Shown here in pieces: positions 17,372 to 25,670 of a DNA stretch of 64,000 nt. Under the pieces are notes generated by a model. That model had not been told where the DNA came from, did no database searches, and saw only the letters and a list, made by a program, of their open reading frames with translations. A program made the translations under genes and the position numbers. The first letter of the stretch is position 1; every line of letters starts with the position of its first letter. This DNA comes from Pseudanabaena sp. FACHB-2040 (GTDB taxonomy: Bacteria; Cyanobacteriota; Cyanobacteriia; Phormidesmidales; Phormidesmidaceae): positions 62,001 to 126,000 of the forward strand of contig NZ_JACJQO010000019.1 of the NCBI RefSeq assembly GCF_014696715.1, written 5' to 3'.

Positions 17372-18505
17372 CTAGCAGCGCCGGTACTGAGTACCGGGCA
17401 GCTGCACCACAAGACCCAGTAGTTCCAATTGCACCAGGGCACCTAGGAGACTCCCAGGGGGAATTGGAACCTGCTGGGCCAAGTGATCAACCTTCACGGG
17501 CTCCAGCGTAACTGCCTGCAGAACCTGCTGCAGCAAAGGATCTAGGGCCGGATCTGGGGCCGGTAGCGAAATCGGCCCTAGCACACTGGCTGGCCCGTTG
17601 GTCGCAGGTAGCGTGCCCAGACCTTTCAATAGCGTTTCATCCTCCAAAACCAGATGCGCTCCCTCATTAATCAGGCCCAGGCAGCCTAAACAACGGGCAT
17701 TATCCAGCGAGCCCGGTAAGGCATATACTTCTCGGCCATAGTCGTTAGCCAGCCGCGCTGTGATCAGGGCACCCGAACGTAGGGGCGCTTCTGTTACCAA
17801 AACAGCTCGGCTCAGACCGGCGATAATGCGGTTGCGGCGAGGGAAGTGGGGCCGATCGGGAGGAGTGCCGTTGGGGTATTCACTCACTAGCAACCCTTCC
17901 TGCTCGATGCGGTCGTAGAGGGCACGGTTAGACCAAGGATAGGCCACGTCTACCCCAGTGCCCAGAACCGCGATTGTGTTGCCGCCCGTCTCTAGAGTGC
18001 TCAAGTGGGCCTCTCGATCCACGCCCTCCGCCAGCCCTGAGACGATGATGACGCCGTTTTTAACCAGGTTGCAGGTGAGCCTGCGGGTCCAGCGCCTGCC
18101 GTAGTCTGATGGGTTGCGCGTGCCGACAATGCCTACCCCCACTCCCACTTCTAAGGCAGCCATCAGCTCTGGTCGGCCCCGGTAGTAGAGCAGCGGCGGC
18201 GGATCGGGAATCGCCAGCAGCAGGGCGGGATATCCGAGATCGGTAGGGGTCCAAAAAGCGGGGCTCTGTTCTTCGTGAGTTGCTAGCAGGGCCTCGGGGT
18301 TGAGGTGCGATCGCTGCCGCACAATCGAGCCGACCAGAGCTGGCCCTAACCCATCTACCTGCTGCAGGGCCTCTGCCGCCGCAGACCATGCGATCGCAAG
18401 GCTACCAAAATGCTCATAAATTCGTTTCTGCAGCACTGGTCCAACCCCTTTCAGCCGGGACCAGGCTAGCCAGTAGGCTCGTTCGTTTGCCAAGATCAAT
18501 CCCAC
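17372..18505 (-). CDS. dprA: DNA-processing protein DprA
   Basis: A 377-residue DprA/Smf protein that binds incoming single-stranded DNA and loads RecA during natural transformation. It has an N-terminal helix-hairpin-helix/SAM-like region (residues 1-70), the Rossmann core (about 100-300) with GVGIVGTRNPSDYGR, IVSGLAEGVDREAH, PRRNRIIAGLSRAVLVTEA and SGALITARLANDYGREVYALPG, and a C-terminal winged-helix-like domain (about 315-377). The start is GTG at 18505. Its presence suggests capacity for DNA uptake, though no com genes lie here. Confidence 0.95.
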   Translation of the reverse strand: MGLILANERAYWLAWSRLKGVGPVLQKRIYEHFGSLAIAWSAAAEALQQVDGLGPALVGSIVRQRSHLNPEALLATHEEQSPAFWTPTDLGYPALLLAIPDPPPLLYYRGRPELMAALEVGVGVGIVGTRNPSDYGRRWTRRLTCNLVKNGVIIVSGLAEGVDREAHLSTLETGGNTIAVLGTGVDVAYPWSNRALYDRIEQEGLLVSEYPNGTPPDRPHFPRRNRIIAGLSRAVLVTEAPLRSGALITARLANDYGREVYALPGSLDNARCLGCLGLINEGAHLVLEDETLLKGLGTLPATNGPASVLGPISLPAPDPALDPLLQQVLQAVTLEPVKVDHLAQQVPIPPGSLLGALVQLELLGLVVQLPGTQYRRC

Positions 18506-18571
18506 ACACGCCTGACAGGCTCAGTGTGCCCGACTCAGGCGTAAAGTTCACCGTGGAGGATTCAGGATGGC

Positions 18572-19237
18572 TTAGGCGCGAACGGCAGTTCGCTGCTGCT
18601 TTAGGTAGTCAAAAACTGACTTATCTCCAATATCAGGTGGGATCGGCTGAATGGCCTTACGCAGGGCAAAAACCGCAAAGCAGACTGCCCAGGTTACCAG
18701 CACCCCCTTCTCCCAAGGCAACGGCAACATCCCCGTTAGATGGCCCAGCAACAACAGCGGCACCAATGGCGTCAGGATCTTGGTTTCCAAGCGCCCAAAG
18801 CAGAAGCCTTCTTTGAAGAAGATCCCGGTCAGAGCAGCAAAGGTAAAGCCCACGCCCAAAATCGTCAGCGGCTGGTCGTAAACTGTTTGGGCAAAAGGCG
18901 TATCAAATCGGTGAGCCACCCAAAGCGAGGCGAGACCGCCAATAGCCCAAAAAATCTGCAGAGCCCGGTGGAGCGGGGCCAGGTAGATGTGAATAGTCGC
19001 TAGGCTCACGCCCAAGGCTAACCAAAATAAGCTGTAGAGCCAGCTAACAACGTGAAGATCGCCACCCAAAAGCGTCAGAACAACGCCTGCGGCAAAACCG
19101 AGAGCCGCCACGCCCAGCCCAGCCCGATATACCAGAACGCTTCGCCGATCGGCAGCCGTCAACGTGAAGGGGCCAAACTGTCCCTCATACACGTCAGACA
19201 CCTGATTTGCTGCCGTTTCTACAGATCCAGTCACCAT
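18572..19237 (-). CDS. DUF2301 integral membrane protein
   Basis: A 221-residue membrane protein with about six hydrophobic segments between residues 35 and 195. Recognisable stretches include FGPFTLTAADRRSVLVYRAG near the N-terminus and GIFFKEGFCFGRLETKILTP near residue 140. The sequence matches the cyanobacterial/plastid DUF2301 family. It lies 66 bases upstream of dprA on the same strand. Function unknown. Confidence 0.8.
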   Translation of the reverse strand: MVTGSVETAANQVSDVYEGQFGPFTLTAADRRSVLVYRAGLGVAALGFAAGVVLTLLGGDLHVVSWLYSLFWLALGVSLATIHIYLAPLHRALQIFWAIGGLASLWVAHRFDTPFAQTVYDQPLTILGVGFTFAALTGIFFKEGFCFGRLETKILTPLVPLLLLGHLTGMLPLPWEKGVLVTWAVCFAVFALRKAIQPIPPDIGDKSVFDYLKQQRTAVRA

Positions 19238-19293
19238 TTTTTTTGCCCATACTTACGTCTATCCTAGCGTCTTCCTTTAAGGGGCCGTTCCCC

Positions 19294-21699
19294 CTAGTGG
19301 CCCAGTACGCTCATTGGATGAGGGCCGAGCTGAGTCGGTAGATTGACGGTAAATGTGGTTCTTTGGTCTTGGCTTTCGACTACGATCTCGCCGCTTAGAT
19401 ACATCACCAGCTTTTGGACTAGGGCCAGACCTAGGCCCGTACCGCCCTGTTTCCAGGGGTCGGCGCTGGGCACTCGGTAAAACTTATCGAAGATTCGCGG
19501 TATTTCAGCGGCCGGGATTTCGGTGCCGGTATTCGTTAGCCGAAAACTCAATTGCCCCATATCGACTTCAGGCAAGGAAATCACCTCAAGGCAGATCTGC
19601 TCACCGGGCGGCGTATATTTACAGGCATTGTTGAGCAATTCGGCCAGAATTCTCTCAAGACTGGCCAAGTCGGTCTTGAGCATGGGCAAATCCTCGGACA
19701 GCACTAGGGTAAGGGACTGCTGACGGCTCTTGGCCCTTTCTCCAAACCCATTGACCAGATCCGGTAGCCACTGCGGCAGCACCACTGCTTCGGGGTAAAT
19801 CGGGTGGTTGCCCACATCAAGCCGCTGCAGATCCAGCAGGTCATTGATCAGGCTGATTTCTCGCTCGCACTCTTCCTGCAAAATCAGGTAGTAGCGGGCT
19901 AGGCGAGTCTGCTCTGGCTTGGGCTTTTGTAGTTCTGCATTGAGGTCAAACTCCTGGTTTAGGGTGACGCCTAGAAGCTGCAGGGCTACCCGCATGCTGG
20001 TTACAGGCGTTCGCAGTTCGTGGGAGACAGTACTGAGAAAATCATCTTTGAGGCGATTGAGCCGCTCTAGCTCCTCTACCTGGGTCTGAGCTGCCTGGTA
20101 CAGGCGGGCCTGACGAATTGCGATCGCACACTGGTTAGCCACTTGCTGCACCAGCCGGATCTCTAGCTCGTTAAAGCCGCTCTCTTTGTCTTTAATCAGC
20201 CAGAGATCGCCCAGCACTCCCCGATCATCCAAAATGGGACAGGCCAGCATCGTCACCTGCCCCCGCACCGGATTGGGCTCTTTTGAGCAAAACTGAAAAT
20301 ACTGCCCCTCTAAGAGCTGACGATAGACCTCAGGAAAAGCTTCCATCTGGGCCACTCGGCCCTGGTAAGAAGGCAAGGAGCGGTTGTATTCGTAGTAGAT
20401 CGTAGAGGTGCCCTGCTCTAGGTCGTAAAGCGCTGTATTCGACCCCTTCACGCCCAAGGCTTCCGTGATCTCTTTAACCGCCGTCAGCATGATCTGCTTT
20501 TGATCGAGGCTGTCGCGCACCCGATCGGTAATGCGCTTGAGGGTTGCTTCAAACTCCAGAGCCGTTTGCAGCTGCTGGGTGCGTTGCGTCACCTGACACT
20601 CCAAGACAGCATTGAGCTGATGCACCTGCTGAATGAGCTTGGCCTGCTTCACAGCATTCCCAATCTGGGCCACCACCTCGTTCAACGTCTCAACTTCCCA
20701 GTCTTGCCAGGGGCGAATACTCTGACAATGATGGGCGCAAATCAGCCCGTGCAGCGTTTCTCCCTCAAAAATTGGCAGCACTAGGTAGGCCTGGATGCGG
20801 TGGTGGTGGAGCTGATTGAGATGGAGCGTGGGCAAACTAGCCGCCCCAACATCGGCAATGGCCTGAAACCGACCCGGGCGATAGTAGGTAATATCCTCTG
20901 GAATAAAACATGCCTTTTTGCGTGGCAGATTTGTCAGGGTAGGGACGTCCTCACCGAGTGACTCAGCCACAATCCCCTTGGTTTCAGCATCAAAGCTGTA
21001 GAACAGCACCCGGTCTACCTGTAGAAAGGAGCGCACCGCATTTACCGTAGTCTGCAGCAGCTGCTCTGGGCTAAAGGACTGCAGCAGGCACTGTGCGATC
21101 GCAGCCAGCAGTCGGTTGCGCTCGGACTGACGATGGAGCGTGCGTTCGGCCTCTTGGCGCTGGGTAATATCCTGCAGCGTGCTCAGCAGCAGCAGTTCCC
21201 CGTCGGCGCTGCGCATCAGCGAAGTTTTCCGCAACACGACACGCTGATAACCATCAGCGTCAGTGAAGCCAACTTCCTGCTCATAGGTCTGTCCGGTCGC
21301 TAGCACCTGTCTATCGGCCTGAAGAAAAGGCTCTGCTTCCGAAGCTGAAAGAATAACTGTCTCTGACTGACCCAGCAACTCACTCTGGGAATAGCCCATC
21401 AGCCCGCAATAAGCCTGATTGAGAAAGCACCAGCGGCCCTGCTGATCTTTGACAGAGAGGGGATCTGCGATCGCATTGAGAATGGGGTTGAGTATCAAAG
21501 ACTCCTGCTGACAGTCAGGTCTCAGGTCCGGCAGCAGCACAGGCAGTATTTCAGCCGCAGCGTCTCGATCTAGAGCCTGACTCGTTGATTTGGAATTATC
21601 AAGGTCGAGAGGACTTTCGCTGGCCGACCCAGGCACCGTCAAGGGTTCAGTCAGCAGAGAAGATGCATCTGGGTGAGGCGTTGACTGATGTTGGTTCAT
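19294..21699 (-). CDS. PAS-GAF-GAF sensor histidine kinase
   Basis: An 801-residue hybrid of sensory and kinase domains without membrane segments. A PAS domain (about 65-185, NPILNAIADPLSVKDQQGRW) is followed by a GAF domain (about 195-355), a helical linker, a second GAF (about 385-540), a HisKA domain with the phospho-acceptor His near residue 559 (FLSTVSHELRTPVTSMRVAL) and an HATPase domain (about 670-790) with ELLNNACKYTPPG and GGTGLGLALVQKL. The HisKA hairpin is lengthened by a charged insert (AELQKPKPEQTRLARYY), as in some cyanobacterial kinases. The first GAF lacks an obvious bilin-binding Cys in the usual CH position (it has ICAHHCQSIRPW). No response regulator is adjacent. Confidence 0.92.
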   Translation of the reverse strand: MNQHQSTPHPDASSLLTEPLTVPGSASESPLDLDNSKSTSQALDRDAAAEILPVLLPDLRPDCQQESLILNPILNAIADPLSVKDQQGRWCFLNQAYCGLMGYSQSELLGQSETVILSASEAEPFLQADRQVLATGQTYEQEVGFTDADGYQRVVLRKTSLMRSADGELLLLSTLQDITQRQEAERTLHRQSERNRLLAAIAQCLLQSFSPEQLLQTTVNAVRSFLQVDRVLFYSFDAETKGIVAESLGEDVPTLTNLPRKKACFIPEDITYYRPGRFQAIADVGAASLPTLHLNQLHHHRIQAYLVLPIFEGETLHGLICAHHCQSIRPWQDWEVETLNEVVAQIGNAVKQAKLIQQVHQLNAVLECQVTQRTQQLQTALEFEATLKRITDRVRDSLDQKQIMLTAVKEITEALGVKGSNTALYDLEQGTSTIYYEYNRSLPSYQGRVAQMEAFPEVYRQLLEGQYFQFCSKEPNPVRGQVTMLACPILDDRGVLGDLWLIKDKESGFNELEIRLVQQVANQCAIAIRQARLYQAAQTQVEELERLNRLKDDFLSTVSHELRTPVTSMRVALQLLGVTLNQEFDLNAELQKPKPEQTRLARYYLILQEECEREISLINDLLDLQRLDVGNHPIYPEAVVLPQWLPDLVNGFGERAKSRQQSLTLVLSEDLPMLKTDLASLERILAELLNNACKYTPPGEQICLEVISLPEVDMGQLSFRLTNTGTEIPAAEIPRIFDKFYRVPSADPWKQGGTGLGLALVQKLVMYLSGEIVVESQDQRTTFTVNLPTQLGPHPMSVLGH

Positions 21700-21877
21700 G
21701 GGGTTGGCTAAGAAATGCCCGCAGGCTCAGGGAGATTGTCTACGTAAAGACCGCATCCTGCCGTACTCACTATGCCCAGATTTGTTAAACAATACGCATT
21801 GTCACGGGAAAGTTACGGGCAATTCTAACGATCCGTCTCCTCGAGAAAGATTTCAAAGGGGCTATTGATGCTCGCCC

Positions 21878-22756
21878 CTAGTCTTCGTGCCAGCCTTTCA
21901 ACTGTAGGTAAACCAGAATCAACGCTAAGCCCAGCAGGAGCGTTGCAGCCGCCGCTGCGTAGCCAAAGTCAAACTGGGTAAACGCCTGCTGATAGATGTA
22001 GTAGACCAAAATATTAGTGGTATTGAGCGGCCCACCACCGGTAATCACATAAATCTGCTCAAAGCTCCTCAGAGTAAAAATAGCCGTCGTCACCATTGCA
22101 AACAGTAGAGTAGGCCGCAAACCTGGCAGAGTAATAAACCAAAACTGCTGCCAGGGATCGGCTCCATCTAGTTCAGAAGCTTCATACCGGTTCACTGGAA
22201 TTGTTTGCAGCCCCGCTAAAAACACGACTAGGTTAAACCCTAGCTGCTTCCAGGCACTCAAAAGGATAATCACAGGCATGGCCCAAGTGGTGCTGCTGAG
22301 CCAAGGCACTGGTTCCCCGCCCCAGCTCAACAGCAAACTGTTCACTGGTCCATCGGTTTGAAATAGCCAGCGAAACCCCAGCCCAACAGCCACCAGCGAC
22401 GTAACCGACGGAATAAAATAGGCCGTTCGCAGCAGCCCCCGCAGGGCCATGCTCTGATTTAGCAGCACCGCCAATCCTAGGGGAATCACCAGGCTAGGCA
22501 CTACCGTTGCCAGCGTGAAGTAGAGCGTGTTGACAACTACCTGCCAAAAGTCAGCGTCTATCGCCAGCCTCAAATAGTTGCTTAGCCCCACCCACTGCAG
22601 CCCTGAGCGAGTAAAGCTACCTGTCGTAAAGCTCAAACCTACCAGATAGGCAATCGGCCACAGCACGAAAATACCTAGCAGCAACAGCGCTGGAGCCAGC
22701 AGCAGCCAGGCCACCCGCGCATCCTTCGTTACGTCAGTCTGGCGTCGGTCTACCAT
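21878..22756 (-). CDS. Sugar-type ABC transporter permease (MalF/UgpA family), unpaired
   Basis: A 292-residue inner-membrane permease with six predicted helices. The EAA loop that contacts the ATPase is EASELDGADPWQQFWFITLP near residue 190. It belongs to the carbohydrate-uptake MalF/UgpA group. The frame opens at TTG 22768; I prefer the ATG at 22756 (MVDRRQTDVTKDARVAWLLL). The usual partners, a second permease, a solute-binding protein and an ATPase, are all missing nearby, so it must work with subunits encoded elsewhere. Substrate unknown. Confidence 0.88.
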   Translation of the reverse strand: MVDRRQTDVTKDARVAWLLLAPALLLLGIFVLWPIAYLVGLSFTTGSFTRSGLQWVGLSNYLRLAIDADFWQVVVNTLYFTLATVVPSLVIPLGLAVLLNQSMALRGLLRTAYFIPSVTSLVAVGLGFRWLFQTDGPVNSLLLSWGGEPVPWLSSTTWAMPVIILLSAWKQLGFNLVVFLAGLQTIPVNRYEASELDGADPWQQFWFITLPGLRPTLLFAMVTTAIFTLRSFEQIYVITGGGPLNTTNILVYYIYQQAFTQFDFGYAAAAATLLLGLALILVYLQLKGWHED

Positions 22757-22828
22757 AATCAGCCCCAAACATCTGCTTTATCTTCGTACAAATTCTCGCG
22801 GCAGATCTGGCTTATTGGTAAGCAGACA

Positions 22829-22923
22829 AAAACAAAAAGAGCCAGGCCGTGCGAGCCTGACTCTGGACTTGTAATTGAGAGGAGAACAGCCGACACCTGA
22901 TCGAGGTTGGGAAATGCTCTCTT
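22829..22923 (-). ncRNA. Predicted small RNA with its own promoter and terminator
   Basis: Minus-strand signals in order: a -35-like TTGCAA (22957-22952), a 16-base spacer, a -10-like TAAACT (22935-22930), then about 95 bases without a translatable frame, ending in a strong terminator (22864-22838). The predicted RNA has a small 5' hairpin (ACCT-CGATC-AGGT), then the pyrimidine-rich stretch TTCTCCTCTC, which could pair with GAGAGGAGA-type ribosome-binding sites, then the terminator. The layout resembles Yfr1-like riboregulators, but the conserved Yfr1 core is absent. Prediction only. Confidence 0.45.
22838..22864 (-). terminator. Strong minus-strand terminator in the 22.8 kb gap
   Basis: Read on the minus strand, AGAGTCAGGC pairs with GCCTGGCTCT over 10 bp (one G-T) around the loop TCGCACG, followed by TTTTTGTTTTTG. 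There is no credible protein gene upstream of it on that strand, which suggests a non-coding transcript. Confidence 0.85.
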
Positions 22924-23262
22924 AAATTCAGTTTAGCTTATTGATATAAATTTGCAATAGTGAATTTGAAAATTTTCCGGGACAGGAGACAGTCCCCACT
23001 AGAAGCTGAAGTTTTCAACTCCTAGACTGAATCAAGGCAATCACTAGCCTATTGAATTTGACAATACTTCTCAAATAGTCAACTCGCATTAGGGGCCTAG
23101 AAATGCAGCCCCAGCGGCTTGGAGCGGCTATAAGCAAACTAAGGAATAGCCAAAAGGGCAGCTTGAGCCATTCAGAGACAGGCGACAATCTACAAACGCC
23201 TTCAGCCAATTCCCTTTTAAGGGATCGGGTAGTAGGCTTCGCTATACAAGAGGTAGAACCCC

Positions 23263-24225
23263 ATGAAAGCAATCCGGGTGCATCAGTTTGGTGGCCCTGA
23301 GGTGATGGAGTTGGAAGACGTTCCCACTCCCAAACTAGAAGCGGGTCAGGTGCTCGTTCGAGTTGAGGCAGCCGGAGTCAATCCTGTAGACACTTACATT
23401 CGGGCCGGCAGCTATGCCCGCAGGCCAGAGCTGCCGTTTACACCCGGTATCGACGGCGCTGGAACGGTAGCTGGTGTAGGCACAGGGGTTAGCGGCATTG
23501 AGGTCGGAGCGCGGGTTTATGGCGGTTGGCCCAGTAGCGGCACCTATGCGGAAATGGCGATCTATCCTGCAGAGCAAATCTATCCCCTGCCGCCGCAGAT
23601 TTCCTTTCAGCAGGGCGCAGGGATCTTTGTGCCCTACTCTACCGCTCACCGCGCCCTGTTTTCTAAGGGGCAGGCTCAGTCGGGAGAGACCGTCTTGGTG
23701 CATGGAGCCACGGGCAGCGTAGGGCTGGCCGCAACTCAGCTAGCCGTCGCTGCTGGAATGCGGGTGCTCGGTACCGGAGGCACTCCCGAAGGTCGCAGCC
23801 TGGTTTTGGATCAGGGGGCCAGCCAGGTTTTTGATCATCACAGTCCAGATTATCCGGCCGAAATTTTAGCTGCCACTGCAGGCCGAGGGGTGGACGTAAT
23901 TCTAGAGATGCTGGCTAATGTCAACCTGGAGCAAGATCTGAATCTAGTCGCCTCCTATGGTCGAATTGTGGTGATCGGCAGCCGAGGCTCCCTCGAAATC
24001 AACCCAAGAGCGGTCATGAGCAAGGAGTCAATTGTGACGGGGCTGACCCTGTTTAATACCCGCCCAGAAGACTTAACCCAAATTCAGAAAGCCCTCCAAA
24101 TCGGCTTGCAGGACGGCACTTTGAGGCCCGTTATCAATCGAGAGTTTTCTTTGGCAGAGGCCAATCAGGCGCACCGCTGGTTACTTCAGCCGGGAGCACA
24201 GGGGAATCTGGTCTTAATACTCTAG
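23263..24225 (+). CDS. NADPH:quinone reductase, zinc-independent MDR family
   Basis: A 320-residue medium-chain dehydrogenase/reductase starting MKAIRVHQFGGPEVMELEDV, typical of quinone oxidoreductase (QOR/zeta-crystallin). The substrate-domain block EAAGVNPVDTYIRAGSYARR spans residues about 35-54, and the nucleotide-binding motif is VLVHGATGSVGLAATQLAVA, near residue 145. Zinc-binding cysteines are absent, as expected for QOR. It is predicted to reduce quinones or other alpha,beta-unsaturated carbonyls with NADPH in the cytosol. psb32-like follows after 81 bases on the same strand. Confidence 0.9.
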   Translation: MKAIRVHQFGGPEVMELEDVPTPKLEAGQVLVRVEAAGVNPVDTYIRAGSYARRPELPFTPGIDGAGTVAGVGTGVSGIEVGARVYGGWPSSGTYAEMAIYPAEQIYPLPPQISFQQGAGIFVPYSTAHRALFSKGQAQSGETVLVHGATGSVGLAATQLAVAAGMRVLGTGGTPEGRSLVLDQGASQVFDHHSPDYPAEILAATAGRGVDVILEMLANVNLEQDLNLVASYGRIVVIGSRGSLEINPRAVMSKESIVTGLTLFNTRPEDLTQIQKALQIGLQDGTLRPVINREFSLAEANQAHRWLLQPGAQGNLVLIL

Positions 24226-24306
24226 CGATCCCGTCTGTCCCGTATATTGAAGGAAGGGAAATTCGGCCCTGTCAGGTCGTTTCCTGATTACCCTGGAGTC
24301 CCAGCC

Positions 24307-25029
24307 ATGAAGATTCCCTATTTATCTATTGCTGCTATGCTGCGGCCCGTTCTCATTCTTATAGTTACCCTTGTAGCCGCCTTTGGCTTTTTTGGAGCGC
24401 CCGCTAACGCGATCGCAACCTATCAGTTGCCTACGGTCGCAGCTGGAGACACCACCTGGATTGTGGATGACGCCAATTTGATCAGCCGCCTGAACGAGGG
24501 CAAGATTAGCGATCGCTTAAGCAAACTTGCTAAAGAAACCGGCAGCGAAGTTCGCCTAGTCACCATCCACCATTTTGACTATGGCGAAACTGCTCAGAGC
24601 TTTACAGACCAACTATTTGAGCAGTGGTTTCCTAATGCCGAGGCGCAGGCTAATCAAACTTTGCTGGTGCTCGATGAGGTCAGCAAGACCGTCGGTATTC
24701 GAGTAGGTCCAATCGTTGGGGAGCAACTCACCCCTGATATTGCCACTAGCGTGGCTCAGGAAACGGTGCTGGTACCGCTGCTGGAGGGAGACAAGTATAA
24801 CGAGTCTTTTTTAGAGGCCACAGACCGACTGATAGCGGTGCTCTCGGGGCAGCCTGATCCTGGTCCCCCGGCTTTTGATGATGCCTATGACGCAGAGAGC
24901 ACCTTTGCCAGCGCCCAAGAAACCACCGAAAACCGCAGTAACTACACGGTAATCGTTGTCGTGCTGCTGCTGCTGGCGACGGTGATTCCGATGGCGACGT
25001 ATTTCTTTTATGTGGGGTTTGGCAACTAG
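24307..25029 (+). CDS. psb32: TPM-domain protein, Psb32/TLP18.3-like
   Basis: A 240-residue protein with an N-terminal signal/anchor (MKIPYLSIAAMLRPVLILIV, cleaved near APANAIATY), a TPM domain (about residues 45-185, WIVDDANLISRLNEGKISDR and VRLVTIHHFDYGETAQ) and a C-terminal transmembrane helix (VIVVVLLLLATVIPMATYFF). Psb32 homologues protect photosystem II and speed its repair after photodamage on the lumenal side of the thylakoid. The frame is open from 24247, but the ATG at 24307 begins the signal peptide. Confidence 0.85.
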   Translation: MKIPYLSIAAMLRPVLILIVTLVAAFGFFGAPANAIATYQLPTVAAGDTTWIVDDANLISRLNEGKISDRLSKLAKETGSEVRLVTIHHFDYGETAQSFTDQLFEQWFPNAEAQANQTLLVLDEVSKTVGIRVGPIVGEQLTPDIATSVAQETVLVPLLEGDKYNESFLEATDRLIAVLSGQPDPGPPAFDDAYDAESTFASAQETTENRSNYTVIVVVLLLLATVIPMATYFFYVGFGN

Positions 25030-25040
25030 CGATTAAGGCA

Positions 25041-25082
25041 TAAGGGGGAGGGCAGGGAGCAGAAGGGAAAAGGCTTCTGGCT
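25041..25082. repeat. Low-complexity purine/pyrimidine repeat (one of five)
   Basis: GGGGGAGGGCAGGGAGCAGA and flanking bases. Its reverse complement resembles the CT-rich tracts at 33.36, 35.82, 47.04 and 51.9 kb (CCCTGCTCCC-type text). Such tracts are frequent in cyanobacterial intergenic DNA. Confidence 0.6.
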
Positions 25083-25135
25083 GACTGTCCTCTCCATGCT
25101 AGGTTGACCCGTCTTGAGATTGAGCCCGAACGAAG

Positions 25136-25558
25136 CTAATCCTGGATGTAGTCTGCTCCGGAGATGAGGGCTATCTCGGCTCGGACAAACTCTCGGCCCA
25201 GGTAAGCGGCGTGGTCGAGAAAGCGAATGGGGCAGGGGCTGTCTGCATTTTCAAAGATGGCAATACAGAGTTCTTTTGCAGTTCGCCCGGTGTAAAGGCG
25301 GCTGGCAGCGCGCTCGACCTTGCCTCGCGTGGGCAGAGGCTTGCCGGTCGCTGGGTCGCAGGCTAATCCTTTGTCGTTGATAAAATTGGTAAAGTGCTTG
25401 GCGCAAATGAGGCCTTGCTCTCGGTCCAGATAAATTAGGAAATAGCCGTCGGGATCAAGCTCAATGAAGCGTTTAGAGAGCTTGTCGTCAAGCGTTTTTA
25501 GGGCATGTGCACTCACGGGCTGAGGTGCCGTATCTTTTGTCGCTGTATTTTCTGTCAT
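25136..25558 (-). CDS. DUF4346 family protein
   Basis: A 140-residue soluble protein. Recognisable family text includes FIELDPDGYFLIYLDREQGL, GLACDPATGKPLPTRG, GRTAKELCIAIFE and the C-terminal FLDHAAYLGREFVRAEIALI, ending YIQD. The family occurs widely in cyanobacteria, sometimes fused to pterin-binding domains, but its function is unknown. The first 18 residues look disordered. It is convergent with the psb32-like gene. Confidence 0.82.
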   Translation of the reverse strand: MTENTATKDTAPQPVSAHALKTLDDKLSKRFIELDPDGYFLIYLDREQGLICAKHFTNFINDKGLACDPATGKPLPTRGKVERAASRLYTGRTAKELCIAIFENADSPCPIRFLDHAAYLGREFVRAEIALISGADYIQD

Positions 25559-25670
25559 AGCGTCAGTAGACCAGTTCGGTGGGGGAGTAATTTGTCCAGG
25601 TAAAGCTGAGGCAGTCAGTTTAACTGAGCTGCCGGGTTACCTGGAGTAAATCAACCGCAGATCCCTCATT

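Larger units (their letters stand above)
22757..23262. other. Intergenic region holding the predicted small RNA
   Basis: About 505 bases between the divergent permease and quinone reductase genes. Apart from the small RNA candidate there is an AT-rich block (22920-22980) and the short palindrome-like GGGACAGGAGACAGTCCC near 22980. An 85-codon minus frame (23015-23272) overlaps the start of the next gene and looks spurious. Confidence 0.55.

Noticed and set aside
22829-22923. Yfr1 or Yfr2 small RNA identity for the predicted transcript
   Set aside because: Yfr1's ACTCCTCACAC core and Yfr2's GGAAACA loop are both absent, so no known family name is given.
23015-23272. 85-codon minus frame before the quinone reductase
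   Set aside because: It overlaps the start of the next gene, lacks a ribosome-binding site and has no recognisable domain.
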